A stretch of 64,000 bases of DNA from Candidatus Pacearchaeota archaeon (GTDB lineage: Archaea; Nanobdellota; Nanobdellia; Pacearchaeales; GW2011-AR1). Shown piece after piece: positions 41,025 through 50,318 of this stretch. Position 1 is the first letter of the stretch. Each line of letters begins with the position of its first letter. A program made the position numbers and the translations under genes. The stretch spans positions 113,781 to 177,780 of the forward strand of contig JAGLGM010000002.1 of NCBI GenBank assembly GCA_023144035.1, written 5' to 3'. The notes under the pieces were generated by a model. It was not told the DNA's origin, made no database searches, and was given only the letters and a program-made list of their open reading frames with translations.

Positions 41025-41563
41025 TGGGTCTAAAAAATATTTGGTCTTTGAATATTGATGAATTATTAGTTACAGATAAATTAAAACAAAAATTAGATAA
41101 AAAAGAATATGAAGTCTTTTTTCCATTAAATTCTCAACTTAAAGATATAGATTTAGTTTTGTTTAATTTAAAAAATTGCAAATCAAAAACAATACAAGTT
41201 AAAGGAAGTAGAACTTATACTCCAAGTAAATCTGAAAGAGAAAAATTTGGAGAAGGAAGTAGTGCTTGGATTAGTATGCAAAAGAAATCAATTTTTAATA
41301 CACAAAACAAAATAGATTTTTTTATTTTTGTTTTACATAGTTTTGAAGATGGAGATTTAAAAAAACAAATAAAAATAAATTACCTAATCATTCCAATTAA
41401 AGATTTTAAAAAAATTGTCTCCAAAAAAGTAATAAGAAAAGGAGAAAAATATCATTTTTTTATATGGATTGATGATAAAGGAAAAAGAGCTTTTGAATTT
41501 AATAATAAAGGGAGCCAAGTAATACCTTTATCAAAATACCTTAATAACTGGAATAAGTTATGA
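41024..41563 (+). CDS. Hypothetical protein, possible restriction-endonuclease fold
   Basis: 179 residues. KDIDLVLFNLKNCKSKTIQVKGSRTY could be the D...(Q/E)xK core of a PD-(D/E)XK nuclease, followed by strands and helices of fitting length (KIDFFIFVLHSF, KINYLIIPIKDF). Its start overlaps the stop of the RecB-like nuclease by one base, so the two are translated together. Assignment tentative. Confidence 0.5.
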   Translation: MGLKNIWSLNIDELLVTDKLKQKLDKKEYEVFFPLNSQLKDIDLVLFNLKNCKSKTIQVKGSRTYTPSKSEREKFGEGSSAWISMQKKSIFNTQNKIDFFIFVLHSFEDGDLKKQIKINYLIIPIKDFKKIVSKKVIRKGEKYHFFIWIDDKGKRAFEFNNKGSQVIPLSKYLNNWNKL

Positions 41564-41659
41564 TTTCTGGCCAAAAAGTAATCACTTATTGAGAATTTAT
41601 ATCTCAAGCCTGTTAGAAGGAAGAGAAAGGATTAAAAATTAAGATTTCTTTTCAAAAAC

Positions 41660-44020
41660 ATGAATAAAAAGCAACTAACAGAAGCAGATATAAGAACAAA
41701 ATTTATACTTCCTGCTATTGAGAAAGCAGGGTGGGATAGAGATAAGCAAATTCGTGAAGAGAAATATTTTACTGCTGGAAGAGTTTATATTTATGGGAAA
41801 ATTACAAAAAGAGGAATTCCAAAGAAAGCAGATTATCTTCTTTATTATAAAAATAATATCCCGATTGCAGTTGTAGAAGCAAAGGATAATAAACACTCAA
41901 TAGGTGATGGTTTACAACAAGCAGTTGATTATGCAGAAATTTTAGATTTGCCATTTGCTTTTAGTTCTAATGGAGATGGATTTATTTTGCAAGATTTGAA
42001 ATCTGGAGAAAACAAAGAATTTTCTTTAAATAAATTTCCAACTCCAAAAGAGTTATGGGAAAAATACAAAGAATATAACGGAATTACAGAAAAGATTGAG
42101 GACTTAATCACAACAGATTATTATTTTGAAACAGATTGGAAAGAACCAAGATATTATCAGAGGATTGCTGTTAATAGGATGATTGAAGCGATTGCAAAGG
42201 GTCAAAAAAGACTTCTTTTAATTATGGCAACAGGAACTGGAAAGACTTATACTGCTTTTCAGACGATTTGGAGATTGAGGAAAGCCTGGAAACCTAAAGG
42301 ACATAATCCTAGAATTTTGTATCTTGCAGATAGGAATATTTTGGTAGATGATCCTCGGAGAAAAGATCTTAAACCACTGCAAAAAGTAATGACTAAAGTT
42401 AAAAACAGAAAGGCAGACCCTTCTTATGAAGTATATTTATCACTTTACCAAGGAATAACTGGAAGCGAAGAAGAGAAAAATATTTACAAACAATTTTCAA
42501 AGGATTTCTTTGATTTGATAATTGTGGATGAGTGCCATAGGGGAAGTGCGAAAGCCGATTCTGCGTGGCGTGAAATTTTAGAATATTTCTCTGGGGCAGT
42601 TCAAATAGGAATGACTGCAACTCCAAAGGAAACAGATAGAGTTTCAAATATAGATTATTTCGGAGACCCAATTTATACTTATTCTTTAAAACAAGGAATT
42701 GACGATGGCTTTTTAGCTCCCTATAGAGTTATTAAGGTTGCAATAAATAAAGATGTTCAAGGTTATAGACCAAAGAAGGGAGAGTTGGATAAATATGGGA
42801 ATGAAATTCCAGATTATGTTTATACAAATAGGGAATTTGATAGGACCTTAGTTATTGATGAAAGGACAAAGGTTATTGCTAAGAAGATAACTGAATTTTT
42901 AAAGAACACTGACAGGATGAGTAAGACTATTATTTTTTGTGTAGATATAGAACATGCCGAAAGAATGACAAGAGCTTTGATTAATGAGAATAAGGATTTT
43001 TATTCTAAAAATAAGAAGTATGTTATGAGGATAACAGGGGACAATAAGATTGGGAAATCTCAATTAGATAATTTTATTGATCCTTCTGAAAAATATCCTG
43101 TTATTGTGACAACTTCAAAATTAATGACTACTGGAGTTGATGCTCAAACTTGTAAATTGATTGTTCTTGATTCTGTTATTAATTCTATGACAGAGTTTAA
43201 GCAAATTATTGGAAGGGGAACAAGAATAAATGAAGATTATAAGAAAACCCATTTTACAATCATGGATTTTAGAAATAATACAAATAAATTTGCAGACCCA
43301 GATTTTGATGGAGAGCCAGTTCAGTTAATGACTTTTAATTCTGATGAAGAAATAAAACCAGATGAAATGTATGAAAAAGAAATTTTGGAGATTGAAAAAA
43401 TACAAAAGCCTAATGTTAATATTGAAGATTATAAAATAAAGACACGGAAGTTTTATGTTAAAGAAACAGATGTTTCTGTTTTAAATCAATCAGAACAATA
43501 TCTTGATTCTTCGGGAAAGTTGATTGCAGATAAGATGGTTGATTATACTAAAAAAGAAATAAATGGAGAGTATAAAACTTTAAATGATTTTATTAGTAAG
43601 TGGAATATCCTTGACCAGAAAAGAGCCTTAATTGAAGAGCTTTCTCAAAAAGGAATTGTTTTTGATGCGTTAAGGGAACAAATACCAAACGGAAAACAAT
43701 ACGACCCTTTTGATTTAATCCTTCATGTTGCTTATGGAAAAAAGCCTTTAACAAGAAGCGAGAGGGCAAAGAAAGTTCAAAAGGATAATTATTTTGATAA
43801 ATATGGGGAGAAGGCAAGAGAAGTTATTGACGCTTTACTTAAAAAATATAGCGATGAAGGAATAGAAAACTTAGAAGACGCTGAAGTGTTAAGAGTTGAA
43901 CCTTTGAATAAGTTTGGAAGACCTTTAGAAATTATGAAGTTGTTTGGTGGGAAAGTTGGTTATGGAAAGATGGTTCGGGAGTTGGAGGAGAGGATTTATT
44001 TGGTTAATGGAAAATCCTAA
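41660..44020 (+). CDS. hsdR: Type I restriction enzyme R subunit (EcoEI-like size)
   Basis: 786 residues. The N-terminal nuclease domain (FILPAIEKAGWD, KADYLLYYKNNIPIAVVEAKDNKHS) carries the D...ExK site. Helicase motifs follow: LIMATGTGKTYTAF (Walker A), VDECHRG (DEAH-like box), GMTATPKETDR and QIIGRGTRINED. The length fits the EcoEI/type IC group of HsdR. Translocates and cuts unmodified DNA together with HsdM and HsdS, which here are 3.4-9 kb away on the other strand. Confidence 0.93.
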   Translation: MNKKQLTEADIRTKFILPAIEKAGWDRDKQIREEKYFTAGRVYIYGKITKRGIPKKADYLLYYKNNIPIAVVEAKDNKHSIGDGLQQAVDYAEILDLPFAFSSNGDGFILQDLKSGENKEFSLNKFPTPKELWEKYKEYNGITEKIEDLITTDYYFETDWKEPRYYQRIAVNRMIEAIAKGQKRLLLIMATGTGKTYTAFQTIWRLRKAWKPKGHNPRILYLADRNILVDDPRRKDLKPLQKVMTKVKNRKADPSYEVYLSLYQGITGSEEEKNIYKQFSKDFFDLIIVDECHRGSAKADSAWREILEYFSGAVQIGMTATPKETDRVSNIDYFGDPIYTYSLKQGIDDGFLAPYRVIKVAINKDVQGYRPKKGELDKYGNEIPDYVYTNREFDRTLVIDERTKVIAKKITEFLKNTDRMSKTIIFCVDIEHAERMTRALINENKDFYSKNKKYVMRITGDNKIGKSQLDNFIDPSEKYPVIVTTSKLMTTGVDAQTCKLIVLDSVINSMTEFKQIIGRGTRINEDYKKTHFTIMDFRNNTNKFADPDFDGEPVQLMTFNSDEEIKPDEMYEKEILEIEKIQKPNVNIEDYKIKTRKFYVKETDVSVLNQSEQYLDSSGKLIADKMVDYTKKEINGEYKTLNDFISKWNILDQKRALIEELSQKGIVFDALREQIPNGKQYDPFDLILHVAYGKKPLTRSERAKKVQKDNYFDKYGEKAREVIDALLKKYSDEGIENLEDAEVLRVEPLNKFGRPLEIMKLFGGKVGYGKMVRELEERIYLVNGKS

Positions 44021-44026
44021 TATAAT

Positions 44027-44896
44027 TTAGGCCAAAAGTAATCCTTCTGAAGTGTGTTTCAATTTCTGAGAAAAAATTATTATTTCATTACCTTTCCCAG
44101 AATTAGCGGCACTATAGTTTAAAAGATAACTATAATTGTCAAATCCAACATACAAGTCATTTATTGCTCCAACATCATCATAAGTTATAACCCATTTAAT
44201 ACTTGATATTTTTTTCATGACTTCTGATATTTTTTTATGGTCTTCATAATCATAATAATTCATATATAATTCCTTACCCTTAAAATAATATGGTGGGTCG
44301 AGATAAATCAAGGTCTTCTTAGGTAGTTTATTTTTAATCTTGTTTATTAGTTCAATTGCGTCTAAATTGTATAATTCTATTTGTTTTTTGTATTTAGATA
44401 TTAATTTAATTTTAGATATTAAAGTTTCCCTATTAAATCTAACATCCATCTTCCAGTCTCCATCTTGTTTTAATCCTCCTATAACTCCTGCATTGATTAT
44501 TCCAGAACGATTAGTTCTATTTAAAAAAAATGTGGAAAATCCTAAAATTAATAAATCTCGTTTTTTGTTTAAATCATATTTATTTTTATTTTTTTGTATT
44601 TCTTTTTGCATTCTCCAAGTTTCTATATTTAATGGAGTTTTTTTTATTAAATTGCAAAGTTTTACTGGCTGATTTAATATTGAATGCCACAAAGCATAAA
44701 TTGATTTATCATTATCATTAATGATTATTTTAGAAACATAATCTTCCATTAAGAGAGAAAGGGCAATAGATGCTCCTCCTGCATAAATCTCAACATAAGT
44801 TCCACCTTTAAGATTATTATCAAGAATTAATTTTTTAAAATATTTGCTAAGTTTAGCTTTCCCCCCAGGATATCTTAATGGTGAATAAAATGTCAT
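44027..44896 (-). CDS. DNA adenine methylase, D12 (Dam) class
   Basis: 289 residues. FYSPLRYPGGKAKLSKYF is the D12-class SAM-binding motif, EIYAGGASIALSLL the following part and TLIYLDPPYYFKG the catalytic DPPY. It methylates N6 of adenine in a short DNA site. It overlaps the start of the ParB-like gene upstream by four bases. It is the last gene of the minus-strand defence run and nearly touches the 3' end of hsdR. Confidence 0.92.
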   Translation of the reverse strand: MTFYSPLRYPGGKAKLSKYFKKLILDNNLKGGTYVEIYAGGASIALSLLMEDYVSKIIINDNDKSIYALWHSILNQPVKLCNLIKKTPLNIETWRMQKEIQKNKNKYDLNKKRDLLILGFSTFFLNRTNRSGIINAGVIGGLKQDGDWKMDVRFNRETLISKIKLISKYKKQIELYNLDAIELINKIKNKLPKKTLIYLDPPYYFKGKELYMNYYDYEDHKKISEVMKKISSIKWVITYDDVGAINDLYVGFDNYSYLLNYSAANSGKGNEIIIFSQKLKHTSEGLLLA

Positions 44897-46182
44897 TTCT
44901 TCCTCTTTTTTTCTTTTTTATGTGTTATCTTTAGCATTTCACCAATAATTATTGAAATTGCAATTGTTTGCTCAATGTTTGAAGAATTAGAATAATTATG
45001 TGCTCCAGTGTGCAATAAAGAAATCAAACTATTTTCATTGACACTATGATTGCTAAGGGTTGTTTTTTTATCTTGATTAAGATTTGTTTTTGCGTTAGAA
45101 AAATTTGATTTGATATAATTTTCTATGCAATCATCTTTATTTATAGCAGACTCAATTAATAATCTTAAGGCCATTCTGATTAAATTTGGGAATGTGTTTG
45201 ATAATTTGTCTCTATTTTTTTCATAATAAAGATGTAGATCAGATATATCCCTATATAAATCATTTGTTATACTATCAATTAATGAAAGATTTTCTTCCCC
45301 AAAAAGAATATTTTTTTTGTTATTTTGACGCTTAGTTTTTCTTATAGGGATGGCTTCTTTGTTTTCTTTCTTATAATTTACAAGTTTTATTTCTTTTTTA
45401 TTAAACTCTTTAATTTTACCTTTAAATTCTGGGATATTACTTAAAGGTTGTTTGATTTGATATTTCCTATCCCCCCTTGAACTTATTATTTTATTTATTT
45501 TTAATTCGGCTAATTTGTTTAAAATGTCCTTCGCTAATTTTTCATCATATACTGAAATTAAATCATTATTTTTATCAAAAGAAAAACCTATCTCCTTTAG
45601 TTTTCTTTCTGTTAAAATATTATTTTTCATAATATTTTCATTTAACTCTGGATATTCACTAATTAAATTAGTGGCTTCCTCAAATTTTAAAAATAAACTT
45701 TTTTCCTTACCTCTAAAATTATGTGCAAAGTAATCTCTTTCCAATTGCCCCCAAGTTCCATTAGTTATGTGTTTTCTTTCAATATTAATTAACGCTGTTT
45801 TTTCATTACAAACATTACAAGGGATTTCTAAAAGATTTTTTAAATTTTCAGGTTCAAAAGAAGGAAATAATTTAGCTTCAATTGCATAACTCCATTTTGG
45901 ATTTTGCAAATATTTTAGAATAGCGATTCTTCGATTTCCATCATAGACAAAATATTTATTATTTTTAAAAACAATCGTAGGTAATTCGCTGAGATCGTAA
46001 TGAGTTCCCATTTCTTTTATGAACTTAGATATATTCCATTTCTTATTCTTATCTTTTATAATTCTTTTAATTATTTCTAAATTTCCAATTTCTAAATCAA
46101 TTGGGTCTCTCGGATTTTCACTCCAAAGATGAAGATCTGAGATTAGTATTTTTTTTATTTCTTGTTTTATTTCAGTTTTCAT
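44893..46182 (-). CDS. ParB/Srx-fold protein 1
   Basis: 429 residues. ISDLHLWSENPRDPIDLE...LSELPTIVFKNNKYFVYDGNRRIAILKYL is a ParB/sulfiredoxin-like N-terminal domain with the E/DGNRR box. Two Cys pairs (CNVCNEK) follow, then a long helical region; about residues 300-420 look like a HEPN-style helical bundle. Overlaps the D12 methylase start by ATGA. ParB-fold proteins coupled to methylases occur in phage and defence contexts; the role could be NTP-dependent DNA clamping or nuclease activity. Confidence 0.65.
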   Translation of the reverse strand: MKTEIKQEIKKILISDLHLWSENPRDPIDLEIGNLEIIKRIIKDKNKKWNISKFIKEMGTHYDLSELPTIVFKNNKYFVYDGNRRIAILKYLQNPKWSYAIEAKLFPSFEPENLKNLLEIPCNVCNEKTALINIERKHITNGTWGQLERDYFAHNFRGKEKSLFLKFEEATNLISEYPELNENIMKNNILTERKLKEIGFSFDKNNDLISVYDEKLAKDILNKLAELKINKIISSRGDRKYQIKQPLSNIPEFKGKIKEFNKKEIKLVNYKKENKEAIPIRKTKRQNNKKNILFGEENLSLIDSITNDLYRDISDLHLYYEKNRDKLSNTFPNLIRMALRLLIESAINKDDCIENYIKSNFSNAKTNLNQDKKTTLSNHSVNENSLISLLHTGAHNYSNSSNIEQTIAISIIIGEMLKITHKKEKKRKK

Positions 46183-46265
46183 TTTATGTTATACAAATTT
46201 TATATTCTGATTTATTTTTTTGGGAACCTTTAAAAAGTAAGAGGCATTTATACTTTTGAAAAAGG

Positions 46266-46311
46266 CATTAAGGGATTAACTTGCTTGGTAATAACAAACA
46301 ATCCCTTAATG
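46266..46311. repeat. Perfect 12-bp inverted repeat with 22-base loop
   Basis: CATTAAGGGATT (46266-46277) and AATCCCTTAATG (46300-46311) are exact reverse complements in the gap between the two ParB-like genes. It could be a processing or attenuation hairpin, or an operator. There is no T-run long enough to call it a terminator. Confidence 0.6.
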
Positions 46312-46333
46312 TTTATTCCCGTGTCAATATTGA

Positions 46334-47344
46334 CTATGAAGTTTTTCCCATTGAATTTATATCTTTAATTAAACTATTAATTTCTTTTTTTAATGAGTTC
46401 AATAACTTCAATCTGGAAGAATCGTTAACTGTTTTTGATAATTCTTTTCTTGAAAAATTTCTTATAACATCTATGGTATTTTTTATTTTTTTAAATTCTG
46501 AACTATTAAGAGAGGGGTCTCTTTGTCCAATCATTTCCATAGCAGCATCAAAACCTTTTTCTTCAAATTCTATAACCACTTCCTTATCTTGTAAAAACAG
46601 TCCTAACTTACGAACTTCTCGGACATCATCAAGCTTTTTATGAAAAATCCAATTTTCAAATTTTTTCAAATTTTTCTTTTCTTTTCTAAATTCTTCTAAA
46701 TCCCTTCTTTTATATAACTCATCAAAATAAGTAAATTTTCTAAACCATTCTTCGTCTTTATCATATTTTTTACCATATTCTTCTGTTGCTTTATAGACCT
46801 TAACAGCCCTCATAACTGTTTTTTTACCCATACCCAGTTCCTTAGAAAGATCATCATAACTCAACCCATGCACATCATAAAGATTAAAAATATGTTTCGT
46901 TTTATTAAAGGCATTCCAAGGTTTTTTTCCTTTAACATGAATTGTTGCAAGAAGTATATCTATTGATTGCAGAGGGGTATCTTTTGACAACACAATACAC
47001 CTTACCCTATCAAAGTGTTGTTTTGAAATTCCTGACAAATCTCCTTTGTTCGCTTCTATTCTAAGTCTCCTTAGACAAACAATTCTTCTATTACCTTCAA
47101 TCACAGTTAATTCAGAATTTAATAGAGGTTTTTCATAAAGCTCTCCCGCAGAAAGAATTTGTTTATACAACTCAAAAGTATCCGCCTCTTTCCAGAGAAT
47201 TTCTTCTATCTCCTTATCTGAAAGTCTTTTTGGAAGATGTAAAAATCTCACATTATTAGGGTCAAGTTTTACTTTCTCTAAGGAAATTTCTTTTATAGGA
47301 GCATTTGCTATTTTTTCAGCTCCATAAAATCTAGTGTGTTTCAT
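46334..47344 (-). CDS. ParB/Srx-fold protein 2 with HTH
   Basis: 336 residues. EISLEKVKLDPNNVRFLHLPKRLSDKE...LTVIEGNRRIVCLRRL is the ParB N-terminal domain, including the EGNRR box. GLSYDDLSKELGMGKKTVMRAVKVY is a ParB-type helix-turn-helix, and the rest is a helical dimerisation-like region. It is not a partition ParB by context: no ParA gene is nearby and it lies between HsdS and a second ParB-fold gene. Confidence 0.75.
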   Translation of the reverse strand: MKHTRFYGAEKIANAPIKEISLEKVKLDPNNVRFLHLPKRLSDKEIEEILWKEADTFELYKQILSAGELYEKPLLNSELTVIEGNRRIVCLRRLRIEANKGDLSGISKQHFDRVRCIVLSKDTPLQSIDILLATIHVKGKKPWNAFNKTKHIFNLYDVHGLSYDDLSKELGMGKKTVMRAVKVYKATEEYGKKYDKDEEWFRKFTYFDELYKRRDLEEFRKEKKNLKKFENWIFHKKLDDVREVRKLGLFLQDKEVVIEFEEKGFDAAMEMIGQRDPSLNSSEFKKIKNTIDVIRNFSRKELSKTVNDSSRLKLLNSLKKEINSLIKDINSMGKTS

Positions 47345-47405
47345 AAAATAAATAGATTTAATTAGTTTTTAAAAGTTTCGGTCGGTTTTAAAAATAAAAT
47401 CTAAA

Positions 47406-48698
47406 CTATTCTCTACCAAAAGTCTCTCCCAAAACAGCTCTCATCAACCTCTCACTACTCTCCTTATTCTCCCCAATCCTCAACTCTAACTCATCACAAA
47501 ACCCTATAAGAGAATCAACCTTCTCAACAATCCTTTTCTGCTCAGCAAGGGAGGGAAGGGGAACAGGAAATAATCTCATGCTATTTAACGAAACATTTTT
47601 TATAGTACTTCCAGTAGCATTACTAAAGCAATAATCTAAAAAATAATTTGTTTCTATAATTAACTTTATGTAATTTTTATCTATCTTATTTGATAAGTTA
47701 AAGTAACAAGCACTTTTTCCTAACATAATTTTTTCACTATTATAAAAAGCAATATTCCCTAAGGTACCGTTTATTGAAACAAAAAGGGTTCTTTCATTTA
47801 ATATTTTCTTATATTTATTATATTCTTCTTTGGAAACCCTTTTTGTATTTTCTTTTATTACAATTTGTCCTTTATTTAAATTGTTTCCATTTATGAAAAA
47901 ATATTCTCCCTCTTTTGAATAATTTGGGGTTCCATGCAAACCATCACCTAAAAGAGAAACCAAATCATTTAACCTCACCCAAACCCAACCCCTTGGTAAC
48001 TCATAAGGAATTTCATCTTCTTCAATAAAAGGAAGCTCTTTTTGCTTCTTAATTTTCCCTTCTTCAATCAACTTCTCTTTCTCTTTCTTAATCTTCTTTA
48101 ACAACTCAACAGCCGATTCATCTTTTGGATTTTGCGGAACAAGTTTCCCCTGAACTGCTTCTTGGAGGATTGATTGACGAAGTTTTTTTAATAATTTCTC
48201 GTCGTAGAAAACATTTTGTTCTAACTGCTTTATCTCATTCTCCATTGAGTTTATTTTTTTAAGAATTTGTTTTTGTGATTTTAAATCTGGCAAATCTATT
48301 TCTAAGGGTAAGAATTTCTTTGACTTTAATTCTGTCTTAATCCCTCCTCGTGTTTGACTCTGAACAATTTTTCTAAATGAATCACTTTTCAAAAACCATT
48401 TAAAATAATCAATATCAATTTTGCTTTCATCAAACTCATAAGAAGAATAATGTATTGTCGCTAAAATATCTTCCCCGCCTTGGTAAACCGCAACAGCTCC
48501 TTTTTCTACATTAATTCCAGATATAACTAAATCTCCAGACTTAACTAAAATCATATTTGTATTTGTTGGCTTTTCTGCAAGATGTATTTCTCCTGAAAAG
48601 TTTATCTTATATAATCTTTGCAATCCTAATTTATTTGCCTCTATGGGCTTAAATCTATCTTGGCGTTCTTTTAAAAATGTGGAAATTTTAGTTTTCAT
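47406..48698 (-). CDS. hsdS: Type I restriction specificity subunit
   Basis: 430 residues from the internal ATG at 48698. Two target-recognition domains are visible (about 1-140 and 215-400). Each is followed by a conserved helix (SQKQILKKINSMENEIKQLEQ and AEQKRIVEKVDSLIGFCDEL), and the centre carries LRQSILQEAVQGKLVPQ, typical of HsdS. It sets the bipartite DNA site read by the R-M complex. The start overlaps the AbiJ-like gene by 11 bases. Confidence 0.92.
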   Translation of the reverse strand: MKTKISTFLKERQDRFKPIEANKLGLQRLYKINFSGEIHLAEKPTNTNMILVKSGDLVISGINVEKGAVAVYQGGEDILATIHYSSYEFDESKIDIDYFKWFLKSDSFRKIVQSQTRGGIKTELKSKKFLPLEIDLPDLKSQKQILKKINSMENEIKQLEQNVFYDEKLLKKLRQSILQEAVQGKLVPQNPKDESAVELLKKIKKEKEKLIEEGKIKKQKELPFIEEDEIPYELPRGWVWVRLNDLVSLLGDGLHGTPNYSKEGEYFFINGNNLNKGQIVIKENTKRVSKEEYNKYKKILNERTLFVSINGTLGNIAFYNSEKIMLGKSACYFNLSNKIDKNYIKLIIETNYFLDYCFSNATGSTIKNVSLNSMRLFPVPLPSLAEQKRIVEKVDSLIGFCDELELRIGENKESSERLMRAVLGETFGRE

Positions 48699-49503
48699 TT
48701 TTCCTCCCTCTTTTAGCAATGATATAATTTATTAAAGCTGAAGATAAAATTAAAATTAATCTAGCTTCTTCCTCATCTGGATTATATCCTTTTCCATCAT
48801 TTCCATGTCTTATTCCCCCATCATCACTAGTCCATCCGTAAAGTTTCCCAATTGATTCCTTAAGTGCTGGATGAATGTCAAATTTCTTTACCAAATCTCC
48901 CAATGTGCCTTTTTGACTTAAGATAATCTTTGCAAGAGACTCAAGAGAACTAATTGATTCCTTTATTGAATTTTCATAATCTGGTTTTTCTCTGTTAGAT
49001 AAAAATTTAATTGCTTTACCTATATGAATTTTAACTGGATTAAATTTATCTTCTTGATTGAATACTGCTTCTATCTCTTTTATTTCTTCTTCTGAAATTA
49101 TCTCCACTACTTGATTATTAACAATTCTATATGCCGACTTTTCTTCATTTAATATTTGATTGAATTTATTTTTTAATGATTGTTGTTTAAAATTTTTTAT
49201 TATTTCTTCAAGCAAGTCAAAAACTTCATACCATTTTAGGCGATTATATTCTAAATTAATTTCTTTTGCAATATAATAATTATCCGTATTCTTCTTAAAA
49301 TCCCGTATATTTAACTTAAAAATAGAATCCCAACAATGTTCAAAAAAATTACATATCTCGGAGTCATTCAAAGGCCATTCAATTTTTGAAACAATATCAT
49401 CATAAATAATATTCCATAGACGCGTTTGTAGATGTTCACTAATTTTCCCTCTCTGTAATTCTTTATTTAAATTTGAATAACCATATCTTTCTGAAAATTT
49501 CAT
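48688..49503 (-). CDS. AbiJ-like abortive-infection protein
   Basis: 271 residues. The start MKFSERYGYSNLNKELQRGKISEHLQTRLWNIIY matches the AbiJ N-terminal domain 4 pattern (FSERxG...LxxxLWN). The C-terminal half (AIKFLSNREKPDYENSIKESISSLESLAKIIL, GWTSDDGGIRHG) is the helical HEPN-like AbiJ C-terminus. AbiJ-type proteins are inserted in R-M loci and act as infection-triggered RNases or toxins. It sits between hsdS and an unknown gene in the hsdM-hsdS operon. Confidence 0.75.
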   Translation of the reverse strand: MKFSERYGYSNLNKELQRGKISEHLQTRLWNIIYDDIVSKIEWPLNDSEICNFFEHCWDSIFKLNIRDFKKNTDNYYIAKEINLEYNRLKWYEVFDLLEEIIKNFKQQSLKNKFNQILNEEKSAYRIVNNQVVEIISEEEIKEIEAVFNQEDKFNPVKIHIGKAIKFLSNREKPDYENSIKESISSLESLAKIILSQKGTLGDLVKKFDIHPALKESIGKLYGWTSDDGGIRHGNDGKGYNPDEEEARLILILSSALINYIIAKRGRKNEN

Positions 49504-50318
49504 TCCTTCCCCTCCCCAGTTTTATCATCAACCCAAACACCATTTATTTTAGTTTTATTTTCCCAAAGACCCTCTCCATTTTCCTCTCCTGTTTCGCAAC
49601 CCATTAACATTATAATATGTTCCCTAATCATCTCTTCTCTTTCTTTTTCAGATAAATCAAAATACCCTCCAATCTCATCGTCATTAAAATCAAGAACCTC
49701 TTCTAAATAATCTATTAACATTTCCTCGTCCATATTTTTCATTATAAGAATCTCTCTTTCGACCATTTCATCAACATTTAAATCTCTTGAATATCCTGCC
49801 AAATTTAATTCAATTAATCTGGTTTTATCGCCTGTTCTTAATCCCCCAAAAAAGAAATAGTCCCCTTTAAGATTTTTTACCAAACAAACTTCAACTATTT
49901 TTCCAGGAATTAATTTATGTTCCAAATCTCTTGTTTTTACAAGATAATCTTTTTTTGTTAATAAATCCTCTAAATAAAAATTCTTGTCTTCTATCTTTAA
50001 TATTCTAAAATATCCTGGAATTCCATTTTGCACATTATTCAATAATAATTTTTCCTCTTTGTTAAGTTCTAAACATTCCTGAATTAAACAAACCATTCCT
50101 TTCCCATCTTTTAATGTAAAAATACTAAAAAACCATCCATAAAAAAACTGCCCAGAATGAGGATTATTCAAAATCTCCCTGCCATAAAATTCCAGAAATT
50201 CTTCTTTGGAATCTATTATTAAGTTTGGAAATTTTTTTTCTATATTGCTAATCAAACTATCAAAGATTTTCGCTTCTTTGTTTTTTTCATTTATTTTTTC
50301 TTTAATTTTAGTTTTCAT
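49500..50318 (-). CDS. Hypothetical protein of the R-M operon
   Basis: 272 residues. An N-terminal helix, a GQFFYGWFFSIFTLKDGKG segment, then a beta-barrel-like central part (GYFRILKIEDKNFYLEDLLTKKDYLVKTRD, PGKIVEVCLVKNLKGDYFFFGGL) and an acidic C-terminus. It overlaps both neighbours (ATGA with the AbiJ-like gene, 11 bases with the AlbA_2 gene). Family not recognised. Confidence 0.6.
   Translation of the reverse strand: MKTKIKEKINEKNKEAKIFDSLISNIEKKFPNLIIDSKEEFLEFYGREILNNPHSGQFFYGWFFSIFTLKDGKGMVCLIQECLELNKEEKLLLNNVQNGIPGYFRILKIEDKNFYLEDLLTKKDYLVKTRDLEHKLIPGKIVEVCLVKNLKGDYFFFGGLRTGDKTRLIELNLAGYSRDLNVDEMVEREILIMKNMDEEMLIDYLEEVLDFNDDEIGGYFDLSEKEREEMIREHIIMLMGCETGEENGEGLWENKTKINGVWVDDKTGEGKE

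Noticed and set aside
41567-44045. Similar GGCCAAAAGTAATC sequences at about 41569 and 44029
   Set aside because: Short (about 14 bases, with an indel) and one lies within the coding end of the D12 methylase; chance or minor duplication.
46334-47344. Chromosome partition ParB or replication origin at the ParB-like genes
   Set aside because: No ParA/Soj, Orc1/Cdc6 or origin-box cluster is near; the context is restriction-modification.
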